Assembly: GCF_030137545.1 (NCBI RefSeq)
Contig: NZ_JARUVL010000008.1
Location: 1 to 64,000 of the forward strand
Source of the DNA: Virgibacillus sp. LDC-1
GTDB lineage: Bacteria > Bacillota > Bacilli > Bacillales > Amphibacillaceae
Reading direction: 5' to 3'
Length of the DNA: 64,000 bases
The notes beneath the pieces were generated by a model. It did no database searches. It worked only from the letters and a program-made list of their open reading frames with translations, and was not told the origin of the DNA. Made by a program: the position numbers and the translations under genes. Each line of letters begins with the position of its first letter. Position 1 is the first letter of the stretch. Below are positions 7,907 through 16,170 of the stretch, in pieces.

Positions 7907-8524
7907 CTACGCGTTTTTCATCATGATACTTTGAAGGGTGCTTGCGACATCCTGGCAGTAGTCGGCAATTTCCTCCAGCGTTTCATAAATTTCTTTATAT
8001 TTTATCACCGTAATAGCGTCTTTTTCTGTTTGGAAAAGGTGCTTTAACGATTGGCGGTATAAATCATCACACTTGCTTTCATGATCTTTTATAAGAATGG
8101 CATGTGGCTCTACTTCCTTTAGCTTGCCATTTGCCAGCAACTGAATCGCTGTAAGCATTTCCTTGGAGCATTTATGGATATAATCTGTGAACTGATCAAT
8201 GTAGCTGTCTGACGATAAAATCTGGTACGTATCCATCAAGGCAGTGAATTCCTCCATGCCGTCTATAATATCATCCAAATTCATCGTTAGCTGGAGAATA
8301 TCTTCACGCTCAATTGGCGTAATGAAGGCGTCGTTTAAGTCTTTGATAATGCGATGTACCTTGTCATCTGCTTCGGTTTCAAACTGCTTAATCTGTTCAG
8401 CGAATTCACTTAAGCTTTGAGCATCCTTTACTTTGAAGCGAACGAAGTAATCGACTGTTTTAACAAGCTGTTCCGTTAAATCAACTAAATAAAGCAAAAA
8501 TTTATCCGGCTTTTTCTTGTACAT
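7907..8524 (-). CDS. DUF47 (PhoU-like) accessory protein of the phosphate transporter
   Basis: 205 aa from the ATG at 8524, which follows GGAGGG; a 25-residue upstream extension lacks a ribosome site and overlaps the promoter region. All-helical DUF47 protein related to PhoU, with ETEADDKVHRIIKDLNDAFITPIEREDI (quoted in part: TPIEREDI near 80) and the DDLYRQSLKHLF region typical of the family. DUF47 proteins are encoded with PiT transporters and are thought to regulate them. First gene of the pit operon. Confidence 0.93.
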   Translation of the reverse strand: MYKKKPDKFLLYLVDLTEQLVKTVDYFVRFKVKDAQSLSEFAEQIKQFETEADDKVHRIIKDLNDAFITPIEREDILQLTMNLDDIIDGMEEFTALMDTYQILSSDSYIDQFTDYIHKCSKEMLTAIQLLANGKLKEVEPHAILIKDHESKCDDLYRQSLKHLFQTEKDAITVIKYKEIYETLEEIADYCQDVASTLQSIMMKNA

Positions 8525-8569
8525 GTGTAACCCTCCAGTTGTATGATGCGTAACCCATTTCACTCGGTA

Positions 8570-8598
8570 ATTATATACCTTTTGTGAATAAGTGCACA
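8570..8598 (-). promoter_or_regulatory. Possible promoter of the DUF47-pit operon
   Basis: Minus strand: -10 TATAAT (8570-8575), 17-bp spacer, weak -35 TGTGCA (8593-8598). The start codon lies about 45 bp downstream. Confidence 0.4.
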
Positions 8599-8630
8599 TA
8601 TAAAACGTGACGTTTTTATTAACTTTCTGG

Positions 8631-8646
8631 TTGTAAGCGAATTCAA
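8631..8646. promoter_or_regulatory. Second cre-like box, between pit operon and GNAT gene
   Basis: TTGTAAGCGAATTCAA fits WTGNNARCGNWWWCAW at every position. It lies about 33 bp upstream of the putative -35 of the DUF47-pit promoter, a distance at which CcpA can activate, and 205 bp before the GNAT gene. The rest of the 327-bp gap 8525-8851 shows nothing else convincing. Confidence 0.45.
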
Positions 8647-8851
8647 TTAGAAATACCTTTATATACGCTTCCCAAAAGCAACGATGTTTATGAAAAAGAG
8701 GGATAAAATCTGCACTACAATGATGATGGAATGTACTTTAACAAGTCCATTTCTTTTGCAGGTATACACTTACGAATAACCGCTTCTTTGCTTGTTTCTA
8801 TGGTACACTTAAACAAAATGACAACGCACCGCAGCTAAAGGGGGATAACAT

Positions 8852-9409
8852 ATGATTCCATCGTTTTATTATGAGGTAGATGAAGAGATTACATTACGAC
8901 TATTGACTGCGAAGGATGCACCTGCCTTATTTGCCATTACCGATCGTTCGCGCCATTATTTAAAAGAGTGGCTGCCATGGCTTGATCAAACAACAGAGGT
9001 AGCTGATTCCAAGCAATTTATCGAAAATTCCTTTCATCTGTTTGCCGAACGTACCGGACTTACAGCAGGTATTTTTTATCAAGAGGAGCTTGTCGGCGTA
9101 GTAGGCTATAACAGCTTTGATTGGCGTAATCAGATTGGATATATTGGCTACTGGTTGGCCGTCGATTATCAAGGAAAAGGAATTATGAGCCGGGCGGTAA
9201 GTGCCATGATAAACTACGGATTTCATGTACTGCAGCTTAACCGGATAGATATTCGTGCCGCATACGAAAACAAAAAAAGCAGAGCAATCGCGGAACGACT
9301 TGGCTTTACAAAAGAAGGGCAAATTCGGCAGGCGGAATGGCTATATGATCATTATGTTGACCATATCGTATATGGCATGCTTGCACAGGATTGGGGGCAA
9401 TCTTCGTGA
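8852..9409 (+). CDS. GNAT N-acetyltransferase, RimJ/RimL type
   Basis: 185 aa. Acetyl-CoA-dependent acetyltransferase of the RimL/YdaF branch. It begins with a strand containing ITLRLLTAKDAPALF, has the acetyl-CoA loop region YWLAVDYQGKGIMSRA (about 108-123; Q-x-x-G-x-G/A-like QGKGIM), and the family motif NRIDIRAAYENKKSRAIAERLGF, quoted in parts. The substrate could be a ribosomal-protein N terminus or a small molecule; sequence cannot decide. RBS AAAGGGGGAT precedes the ATG. Its stop codon overlaps the next start (GTGA), so it is translationally coupled to the deoxyribosyltransferase-like gene. Confidence 0.9.
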   Translation: MIPSFYYEVDEEITLRLLTAKDAPALFAITDRSRHYLKEWLPWLDQTTEVADSKQFIENSFHLFAERTGLTAGIFYQEELVGVVGYNSFDWRNQIGYIGYWLAVDYQGKGIMSRAVSAMINYGFHVLQLNRIDIRAAYENKKSRAIAERLGFTKEGQIRQAEWLYDHYVDHIVYGMLAQDWGQSS

Positions 9410-9801
9410 AGTTTTACATCGCTTCAACCTTCGCTAATAAAGCTGCCGTTCAGACACTCCGAGATGGGCTCGTTCGACTAGGCTTTACACATACATATGA
9501 TTGGACACAAAACGAGCGTGCTCTAGATGCAGAAGCATTAGCTGCGATTGGCGCTTTAGAAAGAAAGGCAGTAAGTGCGTGTGAGGTTTTCTTCATGCTG
9601 CTTCCTGCTGGAAAAGGAAGTCATATTGAATTCGGCATGGCGCTTGCTCAGAAAAAGCGCATCATCCTATACGCCGCAGAACCAATTGATCCAGCAACAG
9701 CTCCAACCTTTTATTTCGATAAGGATGTGGAGCATGTATATGGCAGCTTGGATGCGTGTTATAGACAACTAGAGAAAAGAGAGGGAAACCTATGTCATTA
9801 A
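9406..9801 (+). CDS. Nucleoside 2-deoxyribosyltransferase-like protein
   Basis: 131 aa from the GTG at 9406, which overlaps the previous stop. The fold reads as the nucleoside deoxyribosyltransferase/TIR-like Rossmann type: KFYIASTFANK start strand, YDWT near 30, ACEVFFMLLPAGKGSHIEFG (near 65-84; the SHIEFG Glu matches the catalytic Glu position of the family), then a strand IILYAAEP. Such genes are often annotated only as group-specific protein in bacilli. Enzyme activity is not certain. Its stop overlaps the next ATG. Confidence 0.7.
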   Translation: MKFYIASTFANKAAVQTLRDGLVRLGFTHTYDWTQNERALDAEALAAIGALERKAVSACEVFFMLLPAGKGSHIEFGMALAQKKRIILYAAEPIDPATAPTFYFDKDVEHVYGSLDACYRQLEKREGNLCH

Positions 9802-10616
9802 AAGAACAATTGCGCACCTTGTCTTCGATGGAAAAAGAAGGTTTCGCATCGGTTGATCTTGATGCATTACTAGCGAACATGGTGAGGGAAATTGGTTCAC
9901 CTGATGCAGAGCTTCGGGATGGGCTAATTTATCCGCTCTTTTGCAAGCTTATTCTTGACGATTTCCTTTCTACTGCGCAAATGCAGGAGCTACTTCTTGT
10001 TTGTCTGGATGAAGACCATTTATTTTACCGAATTGGTGAGCGGGATACCGATAGTGTGTTTACCCGTTCCTTTTCTGCATTAGTAATTACCGTACTTTTA
10101 CATAAGGATAAAAACACGCGATTCTTACCTGAGGAAGTTGCATTAACCGCGATCAAGCAAAGTGTGACCTATTTAGAGCAAGAAGTAGATACACGTGGAT
10201 TTGTTCCTAAAAAAGGCTGGGCACATAGTATTGCCCATGGAGCAGATTATTTAGATGAAGCAATTCGTCATCCACTTTTCCCGCTAGAGCAGGCTGATCA
10301 ATTTCTACAAGCAATTACGACCTGCTTGTTTAAGGATGGGGTGTATACGGATGAAGAGGATGAGCGGCTGTTATTTGCCGTCGATGCCTGTGTGGACAAA
10401 CAAGTTGCAGAGGCAACCATGATGCATTGGATAACCACGCTTTGCGCCAAGACAGATGCCTTACTTGCTGAAGCTACGGATAATTATCACACACGTATCA
10501 ACATATTTTCCTTTTTAAAATCTCTCTATTTTCGTTTAACCTATCTGGATGCATTACCTGCAGGGCGAAAGTTGATTATGACCAATATGCAACGCTGGCA
10601 TCGTGGACAGCAATAA
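9792..10616 (+). CDS. DUF2785 domain protein
   Basis: 274 aa, mostly alpha-helical, HEAT-like in appearance. The KGWAHSIAHGADYLDEAIRH segment (about 138-157) is the hallmark I recall for DUF2785. Function is unknown. It overlaps the preceding gene by 10 nt and closes the three-gene cluster before a convergent terminator. No signal peptide or membrane segment. Confidence 0.8.
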   Translation: MSLKEQLRTLSSMEKEGFASVDLDALLANMVREIGSPDAELRDGLIYPLFCKLILDDFLSTAQMQELLLVCLDEDHLFYRIGERDTDSVFTRSFSALVITVLLHKDKNTRFLPEEVALTAIKQSVTYLEQEVDTRGFVPKKGWAHSIAHGADYLDEAIRHPLFPLEQADQFLQAITTCLFKDGVYTDEEDERLLFAVDACVDKQVAEATMMHWITTLCAKTDALLAEATDNYHTRINIFSFLKSLYFRLTYLDALPAGRKLIMTNMQRWHRGQQ

Positions 10617-10645
10617 AAGATAGATATGCGATTTTAAACAAACGA

Positions 10646-10678
10646 CGCCCCCATGCACAAGCTCGTTGCATAGGGGCG
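10646..10678. terminator. Convergent bidirectional terminator
   Basis: CGCCCCCATGCA (10646-10657) pairs with TGCATAGGGGCG (10667-10678), one mismatch, 9-base loop. It separates the DUF2785 gene from the oppositely oriented triple-repeat gene. Confidence 0.8.
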
Positions 10679-10684
10679 ATAATA

Positions 10685-11602
10685 TTACTTCAAAATGCCG
10701 TTAAAGATTTCTCCATTACGAAGATCAATCACTTTATGTCTGTTTGTTTCTTTTACAAAGATGCTTTTATAGCGTGGTTGTCCATTATCGTCTAAAGCGA
10801 GTAATACGCGCTTTGAATCATTGTCCTCGACAAGCACAAGCTCATCTTCGTCTACGTCAATAACATCGTCTAAATTATCATACTCTAGGAACGCATCGAA
10901 ATCGATTTCTGCTTCGTTTTCTTCTTCTCCTTGATCATCATCTGCTTCATCGTCTATATCATCATCCGTACCGATGACACCTTCAAAAATCAATCCACCA
11001 CCGTTAAGGTCAACAATCTTATGCATGTTTGTTTCTTTTACGAAAATACTTTTAAAGACGCTGCTTCCATTGTCATCCTTTAATACGATGATCCGTTTAT
11101 TCGCATTATCTTCAACGACCGTTCCATGATAGTCATCGACATCTACATGCTCATCTAAGTTATCGTATTCTGGATAATCATCTAAATCTACTGCTTCTGT
11201 TTGTTCTGTACTTTCTTGCTTATCATCTGTTGCTTCTGCTTGATCATTGCCAAGAATCCCTTGGAAAAGAAGGCCTTCTTGAAAATCAATGATTTTATGT
11301 CTGTTCGTCTCTTTCACAAAAATACTTTTTACTTGTACCTGATTATTTTTCTTTAAAACGATCACACGCTTATACGCATTGTCCTCGACAACATATGCTT
11401 CATAGTCCGAAACATCCACATGTGCTTCTAAGCTAGCATATTCTATAAATGCTTGGATATCCTCTGCTTCTGCTCCAGCCAATTGTGAGATATTAACCTT
11501 TGCTTCATTTTCGGGTGCTTGATCATTTTGGAATGCATGTACACTTCCAGCACCACCCGCTAGCACTAGCGCCCCTACGGTTGTTAATACAAATGTTTTC
11601 AT
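10685..11602 (-). CDS. Secreted acidic protein with three ~68-residue tandem repeats
   Basis: 305 aa with a signal peptide (hydrophobic 3-20, cleavage likely after VHA or nearby). Three repeats lie at about 52-118, 142-211 and 237-305. Each has a YDNLDEHVDVDDY-like opening, VVEDNAxKR, and the nearly invariant KSIFVKETNRHKVID core, ending GILG/GVIG/GILK. Very acidic linkers (DDDIDDEADDDQGEEENEAE, 213-232) separate them. I do not recognise the domain. An extracellular or wall-associated, possibly cation-binding role is suggested only by composition. AGGAGAG precedes the ATG. It is monocistronic. Confidence 0.75.
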   Translation of the reverse strand: MKTFVLTTVGALVLAGGAGSVHAFQNDQAPENEAKVNISQLAGAEAEDIQAFIEYASLEAHVDVSDYEAYVVEDNAYKRVIVLKKNNQVQVKSIFVKETNRHKIIDFQEGLLFQGILGNDQAEATDDKQESTEQTEAVDLDDYPEYDNLDEHVDVDDYHGTVVEDNANKRIIVLKDDNGSSVFKSIFVKETNMHKIVDLNGGGLIFEGVIGTDDDIDDEADDDQGEEENEAEIDFDAFLEYDNLDDVIDVDEDELVLVEDNDSKRVLLALDDNGQPRYKSIFVKETNRHKVIDLRNGEIFNGILK

Positions 11603-11728
11603 GTGAATCTCTCCTTTTCTATGTGATTAATTTCAGAATAAAGGAAAGATATAACAGGACAATGAGAAAAATATTAAAATTTGCTAAGAATCTAAGAAGT
11701 GCTTTTTAAGAAATTGATCTATTATTCT

Positions 11729-11744
11729 TATTTCCCGGGAAATA
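11729..11744. promoter_or_regulatory. Noc-binding site (NBS)
   Basis: TATTTCCCGGGAAATA is a perfect 16-bp palindrome identical to the consensus reported for Noc nucleoid-occlusion protein in Bacillus subtilis. noc itself is at 45834-46703 in this window. It sits in the 459-bp gene-free gap 11603-12061. Confidence 0.8.
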
Positions 11745-11956
11745 TCGACACGTTTTGCGTTTGCACCTCTCCACCGATATTTTGTTTAATTGCCTATTTA
11801 CTAGCTTCATGGTGGCTAGTCACCAAATTGTTGGAAGTGTTCCTTTCTTCTTCCATTTGAGCAAGCAACGTTGTCAGTACATATGGCGGCTCGCTTTCTC
11901 CAAACTAGCAACGTCTATTCTGTTTCTTTACCCTCCTTAATCTCTAAAACTAGCAA

Positions 11957-12006
11957 TTGAAAAGGTCCCTTAAAATACGTACACTTTAGATGGAAACGTC
12001 GCTTCC
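11957..12006 (+). promoter_or_regulatory. Candidate promoter and operator of the formate/nitrite channel gene
   Basis: TTGAAA (11957-11962), 17 bp, TACACT (11980-11985) is a plausible sigma-A promoter. It is followed at 11992-12006 by a 15-bp near-palindrome GGAAACGTCGCTTCC centred about +9, a position typical of a repressor site. The regulator is unknown. Confidence 0.4.
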
Positions 12007-12061
12007 ACAACGATTTCAATGAATAGGTAATAGATTATACATCGATAAAGGAGCTGACATC

Positions 12062-12883
12062 TTGGATTATGTAAAACCGAAAGACGCAATCCATGACATT
12101 TCACTTGCTGGTGCAACAAAAGCAGCACTTCCTTCAAGTCATATCTTTTTAAAAGCCATGCTTGCTGGCGCATTTTTAGGCTATGCAACAACACTAGCGC
12201 TTACCGCTTCGACCCAAACTGGAATGGACATCGTTGGAGCAGCAATTTTTCCTGCTGGCTTCGTAATGGTCTTATTATTAAATTTAGAACTGGTCACCGG
12301 ATCGTTTGCCATGCTGCCGATTGCCGTTTTACGAAAGAAAACGACGATAAAACCGGTGCTCCGAAATTTTGCGTGGGCTTTTTTCGGAAATTTGGCGGGA
12401 AGTATTTTTTATGCGGTTTTATTTGCTATTTTCATAACGAAGCTTGGACATGTCCAGGATTCGCTCTTAATTGATAAAATTATTGCTGTTGCGGAAGGAA
12501 AAACATTAGCATATCAGGCCATCGGAACAGATGGGATGGTTGTTGTATTTGTGAAAGCCCTGCTTTGTAACTGGATGGTAACCTTAGGTGCAGTAATGGC
12601 CTTTACCTCGCGTTCAACCATTGGAAAAATTGCTGCCATGTGGCTGCCGATTTTTATATTTTTCGCACAAGGCTTTGAGCACGCTGTCGTAAATATGTTT
12701 GTTATTCCCGTTGCGATGATGATTGGTGCTGATATTTCCTTTAGTGATTGGTGGCTATGGAATCAAATCCCGGTCACAATCGGAAATTTCATTAGTGGCT
12801 TCTTATTTACTGGATTGGTGCTGCACATTATCACGAAGGAAAAAGCATCCCTTTCTATTGTGAATGACAAAAAACGTGCATAA
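12062..12883 (+). CDS. Formate/nitrite transporter family channel
   Basis: 273 aa, TTG start 8 nt after AAAGGAG. FocA/NirC-type pentameric channel with six membrane helices. Visible family features are KAMLAGAFLGYATT near 37-50, GFVMVLLLNLELVTGSFAML (near 70-89, the omega-loop helix), and the glycine-rich NQIPVTIGNFISG near 235-247. Substrate (formate, nitrite or hydrosulfide) cannot be fixed from sequence, and no neighbouring metabolic gene helps. It is monocistronic. Confidence 0.88.
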   Translation: MDYVKPKDAIHDISLAGATKAALPSSHIFLKAMLAGAFLGYATTLALTASTQTGMDIVGAAIFPAGFVMVLLLNLELVTGSFAMLPIAVLRKKTTIKPVLRNFAWAFFGNLAGSIFYAVLFAIFITKLGHVQDSLLIDKIIAVAEGKTLAYQAIGTDGMVVVFVKALLCNWMVTLGAVMAFTSRSTIGKIAAMWLPIFIFFAQGFEHAVVNMFVIPVAMMIGADISFSDWWLWNQIPVTIGNFISGFLFTGLVLHIITKEKASLSIVNDKKRA

Positions 12884-12961
12884 ACTTCCTTCTGACCCAT
12901 TAGATATACGCTATAATGAAAGAACAGAATATCGGTGGGATAATGCCAGAGGGGGAGGATA

Positions 12962-13429
12962 ATGATGCTACAGCCTTTATTTACGTATAATTGGCAGGTG
13001 CGCGAAGAATGGTATGCGCTGTTAGCACAGCTACCTGAACAGGAGCTATTCAAAAAAAGAACAGGTGGGGTTGGTACGATTATGCATACGCTTATCCATA
13101 TAAGTGATGTGGAATATAGCTGGGTACGTGCCATCCAAGGAAAGGAAGATATTCCTTTAAAGCAGGAGCAATATACTAGCTTACAGGAGGTCAAACAGCT
13201 AGCTAAACATTATCGGGAACAGGTGGAAGCATTTCTATTCTCTGATGAATTCGCTGCTATTAATCAGCCTATTTATGCTAGCTGGCTGGATGACAGCTTT
13301 TCCAAGGAAGAAATCCTACACCATATTATTGCCCATGAAATTCATCATATTGGGCAATTATCCGTCTGGGCACGAGAGCTAGGAATAAAACCGGTATCCG
13401 CTAATTTTATATACCGCAACATCCTCTAA
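12962..13429 (+). CDS. DinB-family protein
   Basis: 155 aa four-helix-bundle DinB/YfiT-like protein. The metal-binding histidines appear as HTLIHISDVEYSW (His near 42-46) and HIIAHEIHHIGQLS near 120-133 (HxxxH pattern). The family includes DNA-damage-inducible proteins and metal-dependent thiol transferases; the substrate here is unknown. GGGGGAGGATA precedes two consecutive ATGs (12962, 12965). A -10-like TATAAT occurs about 50 bp upstream. Confidence 0.88.
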   Translation: MMLQPLFTYNWQVREEWYALLAQLPEQELFKKRTGGVGTIMHTLIHISDVEYSWVRAIQGKEDIPLKQEQYTSLQEVKQLAKHYREQVEAFLFSDEFAAINQPIYASWLDDSFSKEEILHHIIAHEIHHIGQLSVWARELGIKPVSANFIYRNIL

Positions 13430-13568
13430 AAAGAAGAAAACCATTCCTTTGCTGCCTCCCATAGAAAAAGGCGATAAGACAAAAGAATGTTTTAAAAATA
13501 AAGCTGAACGAATAATTGATGAATGTACTTTTAATTTAACATTTAATATAAATAAATTTATCGAGCAG

Positions 13569-13683
13569 TTGAAATGGGTGAGACTCCCACGGGAACAGCG
13601 CGAGCCGAAAATCCACTCGGAAAAGTGTACTTCTTTTCCGAGTTAGTTGAGGCCGTGCCCGGGGAAAGCGAACCCATTTTCAA
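13569..13683. repeat. Dispersed imperfect-palindrome repeat, copy 1
   Basis: About 115 bp with inverted ends TTGAAATGGGT (13569-13579) and ACCCATTTTCAA (13672-13683). An internal hairpin CTCGGAAAAG / CTTTTCCGAG lies at 13616-13642, then TTAGTTGAGGCCGTGCC, shared with copy 2 at 25419-25709. An overlapping open frame (13449-13646) is not believed to be a gene. The remainder of 13430-13722 shows nothing else. Confidence 0.75.
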
Positions 13684-13722
13684 TCTGCGATGATGCTCAC
13701 AACTTCTTTGCCATGATTCCGG

Positions 13723-15438
13723 CTACATCATTTGTACATGATGCAAATGAGCAAATATTCCATTCCTCTTTAATAAATCCGCATGATTTCCTTCTTCTTC
13801 AATACCATTTTTCGTCACAACCATAATGCGATCCGCATTTTTAATGGTTGCTAACCGGTGGGCAACAACAATCGTAGTCCGATCCTTAGAAAGCTCTGTC
13901 AATGCTTGCTGAATTTGCATTTCTGTTTCTGTATCCAGGGCAGAGGTTGCCTCATCTAAAATAAGGATTGGTGGATTTTTTAAAAACATACGTGCAATTG
14001 CAATGCGTTGTTTTTGCCCGCCCGAAAGCTTTAATCCTCGCTCCCCAACCTGTGTTTCATAACCATCAGGAAGCACTTGAATAAATTCCTCTAAATGCGC
14101 CTGTTTCGCCGCTTGCTTAATTTCTGCATCTGTTGCATCAAGCTTTCCATAGGCAATGTTTTCTCTTAGTGTTCCAGTAAATAAAAATACATCCTGCTGG
14201 ACAATACCGATTTGCTTGCGTAGCGAATCCTTCGTCATATCGCGTATGTCGATGCCATCAATCGTAATTTGACCACTATCGACATCGTAAAAGCGTGGAA
14301 TTAAAGCAGAAATTGTTGTTTTACCCGCACCAGACGGACCAACTAATGCTACCGTTTCTCCTGCTTGAATATGGAAGCTCATCGCCTTTAATACCGGACC
14401 CTGTGTTTTTTCATAGCCAAAGGTAACTTTATGAAAGGAAATATGGCCTTGGAGCGTGTCCACCTTTTGAGCATGCTTTCGATCGACCACATCTGGTGCG
14501 ATATCAAGCAGCTCCGTGAATCGGCGAAAGCCAGCCATTCCTTTTGGATAAAGCTCTAGGAGTGCACTTATTTTTTCGATTGGTTTAAATAATACGTTCG
14601 TAAACAAGACAAAGCTAACAAGCTCGCCGTACGTTAATTGATCATGGAACGTTAACCAAGCTCCATAGACGAGTACAACTAGTACCATAAGGCGCATCAT
14701 CATATAAATATTCGAGCTAACAAAGGCCATGACACGATATGCGCTTACCTTCGCTTTACGGAAATTATAATTATCCTTTGTAAAACGTTTCATTTCAAAG
14801 GCTTCATTTGTAAACGATTGAACAACGCGCACCCCAGACACGGCGTCCTCAACGCGTCCATTCACTTCCGCAATTTCCTCATACATAGATTTCCACGCCT
14901 TGTTCATCTTGATATTGCTATAGGAAATTAAGGCAATTAAAATCGGCACGATAACTAAGATGATCAGCGATAGCTGGAAATTAATATTGAACATGAGTAA
15001 AAAGGCTCCGACAAACGTCATAATCGCAATAAAAAAGTCTTCAGGTCCGTGATGGGCAAGCTCGCCAATATCGAATAAGTCATTTGTGATTCGGCTCATA
15101 ATGTGACCGGTTTTTGTATTATCGAAGAAACGGAACGACTGCTTTTGTACATGCTGGAAGAGCTCTTGGCGCATATCGGTTTCAATGTTCACACCGAGCT
15201 TATGTCCTAAATAGGTAACAACGTATTGCAGCACCGTGCTTACTAAATAGACAAATAGTAACAGTACACTAACTAAAATAATTAAATTCCAGTCATTTCC
15301 CGGCAGGAGCTTGTCGATAAATCGTTGCACGGCAACGGGAAAGGCGAGCTCTAGTAAGGCGACAATAACAGCGCTTGTAAAGTCTATGATAAAAAGACGC
15401 CGATGCGGCTTGTAATAAGAGAAAAAACGTTTGATCAT
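13723..15438 (-). CDS. ABC exporter half-transporter (membrane domain plus ATPase)
   Basis: 571 aa from the ATG at 15438, which has AAGGAAG 7 nt upstream; an 8-residue longer start has no such site. Type IV ABC exporter: six membrane helices in about 1-310, then an ATPase with Walker A GPSGAGKTT (near 367), signature LSGGQKQR, Walker B ILILDEAT and the H-loop VAHRL. It resembles YknU/YfiB/BmrA-class multidrug or lipid exporters; as a half-transporter it should act as a homodimer or with a partner not seen nearby. Monocistronic, convergent with dinB. Confidence 0.92.
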   Translation of the reverse strand: MIKRFFSYYKPHRRLFIIDFTSAVIVALLELAFPVAVQRFIDKLLPGNDWNLIILVSVLLLFVYLVSTVLQYVVTYLGHKLGVNIETDMRQELFQHVQKQSFRFFDNTKTGHIMSRITNDLFDIGELAHHGPEDFFIAIMTFVGAFLLMFNINFQLSLIILVIVPILIALISYSNIKMNKAWKSMYEEIAEVNGRVEDAVSGVRVVQSFTNEAFEMKRFTKDNYNFRKAKVSAYRVMAFVSSNIYMMMRLMVLVVLVYGAWLTFHDQLTYGELVSFVLFTNVLFKPIEKISALLELYPKGMAGFRRFTELLDIAPDVVDRKHAQKVDTLQGHISFHKVTFGYEKTQGPVLKAMSFHIQAGETVALVGPSGAGKTTISALIPRFYDVDSGQITIDGIDIRDMTKDSLRKQIGIVQQDVFLFTGTLRENIAYGKLDATDAEIKQAAKQAHLEEFIQVLPDGYETQVGERGLKLSGGQKQRIAIARMFLKNPPILILDEATSALDTETEMQIQQALTELSKDRTTIVVAHRLATIKNADRIMVVTKNGIEEEGNHADLLKRNGIFAHLHHVQMM

Positions 15439-15553
15439 TGCTGCACTTCCTTCTGTGTTCATTCATTATTGCTATTTTAGCTATACTCTCCATTTTTGGA
15501 AAGTATAAAGAAAATTATAAGTGTGAAAAGAAGGATTAGCAATAAAATCGCCT

Positions 15554-15576
15554 AGCGCTCTTTTGAACGCTTTTTT
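15554..15576 (+). terminator. Small terminator-like hairpin in the gap before the DoxX gene
   Basis: AGCGCTC (15554-15560) pairs with GAACGCT (15565-15571, one mismatch) and is followed by TTTTTT. No plus-strand gene ends just before it, so it may be a leader terminator or fortuitous. The 318-bp gap 15439-15756 holds nothing else clear. Confidence 0.3.
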
Positions 15577-15756
15577 ATTTGGTGTTAATCATCTACCGTA
15601 GCTTCAAATAATTTGAATGCAGCCTTTATAGACAAACTTCATAAAGAACTCCCTTCATCCTTTTGCAACCGTACATTTATTCATTTAATAAAGCAGCTTG
15701 TCAAGATTGTCCATAACGCGGCATACAATAGAAAAAACAAGGATGGGAGGAATGAA

Positions 15757-16131
15757 ATGAATATCCACATATCGATGTATCGTTGGATTGGCTATGCTGT
15801 TGGCTATGTTTTTATAACGTCCGGTGTTATGAAATTACTTGCAGCCGATTTTAAAGGTATATTTAGTAGCTTAGCTATTCCTTTTCCAGTCGAAAGCTTA
15901 TTTATACTTGCCTTAATTGAAATTGCCTGTGGAGCGCTCATTGTGAGTAACCTTTATGTAAAGCAAGCTAGTATTCCGCTTATTTTCGTTATACTTGGTG
16001 CGTTATATATAACGAAGCTACCGCTTCTCCTTGAAAAAGGCATTGTTTCATTTGCGTTCGAAGCACGGCTAGACATCGTCATGCTGATGTTGCTCCTTGT
16101 GCTTTGGCGCAATTCTCCTGGACGTATATAA
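15757..16131 (+). CDS. DoxX/MauE-like small membrane protein
   Basis: 124 aa from the ATG at 15757 (GGGAGG 6 nt before); 48 upstream in-frame codons have no start signal. Four membrane helices (about 8-28, 43-65, 72-90, 100-118) with the DoxX-type GYVFITSGVMKLLA opening. DoxX-like proteins occur in thiol redox and quinone-linked contexts; the role here is undetermined. Monocistronic. Confidence 0.75.
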   Translation: MNIHISMYRWIGYAVGYVFITSGVMKLLAADFKGIFSSLAIPFPVESLFILALIEIACGALIVSNLYVKQASIPLIFVILGALYITKLPLLLEKGIVSFAFEARLDIVMLMLLLVLWRNSPGRI

Positions 16132-16170
16132 AGTTTTTCTCATCATTTTGATACGAGGTAATGATTTCAG

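Noticed and set aside
11991-12007. TGGAAACGTCGCTTCCA as a cre box
   Set aside because: The spacing between the half-sites is too long for the CcpA consensus and the central CG is displaced.
13449-13646. 65-codon plus-strand open frame
   Set aside because: It runs through the palindromic repeat, has no ribosome site and reads as non-protein sequence.
13658-13664. CCCGGGG as a second Noc-binding site
   Set aside because: The flanking ATTT/AAAT arms of the palindrome are missing; it is part of the dispersed repeat.
15613-15756. 48-codon N-terminal extension of the DoxX-like protein
   Set aside because: No ribosome site at its start; the ATG at 15757 has GGGAGG and begins the membrane fold.
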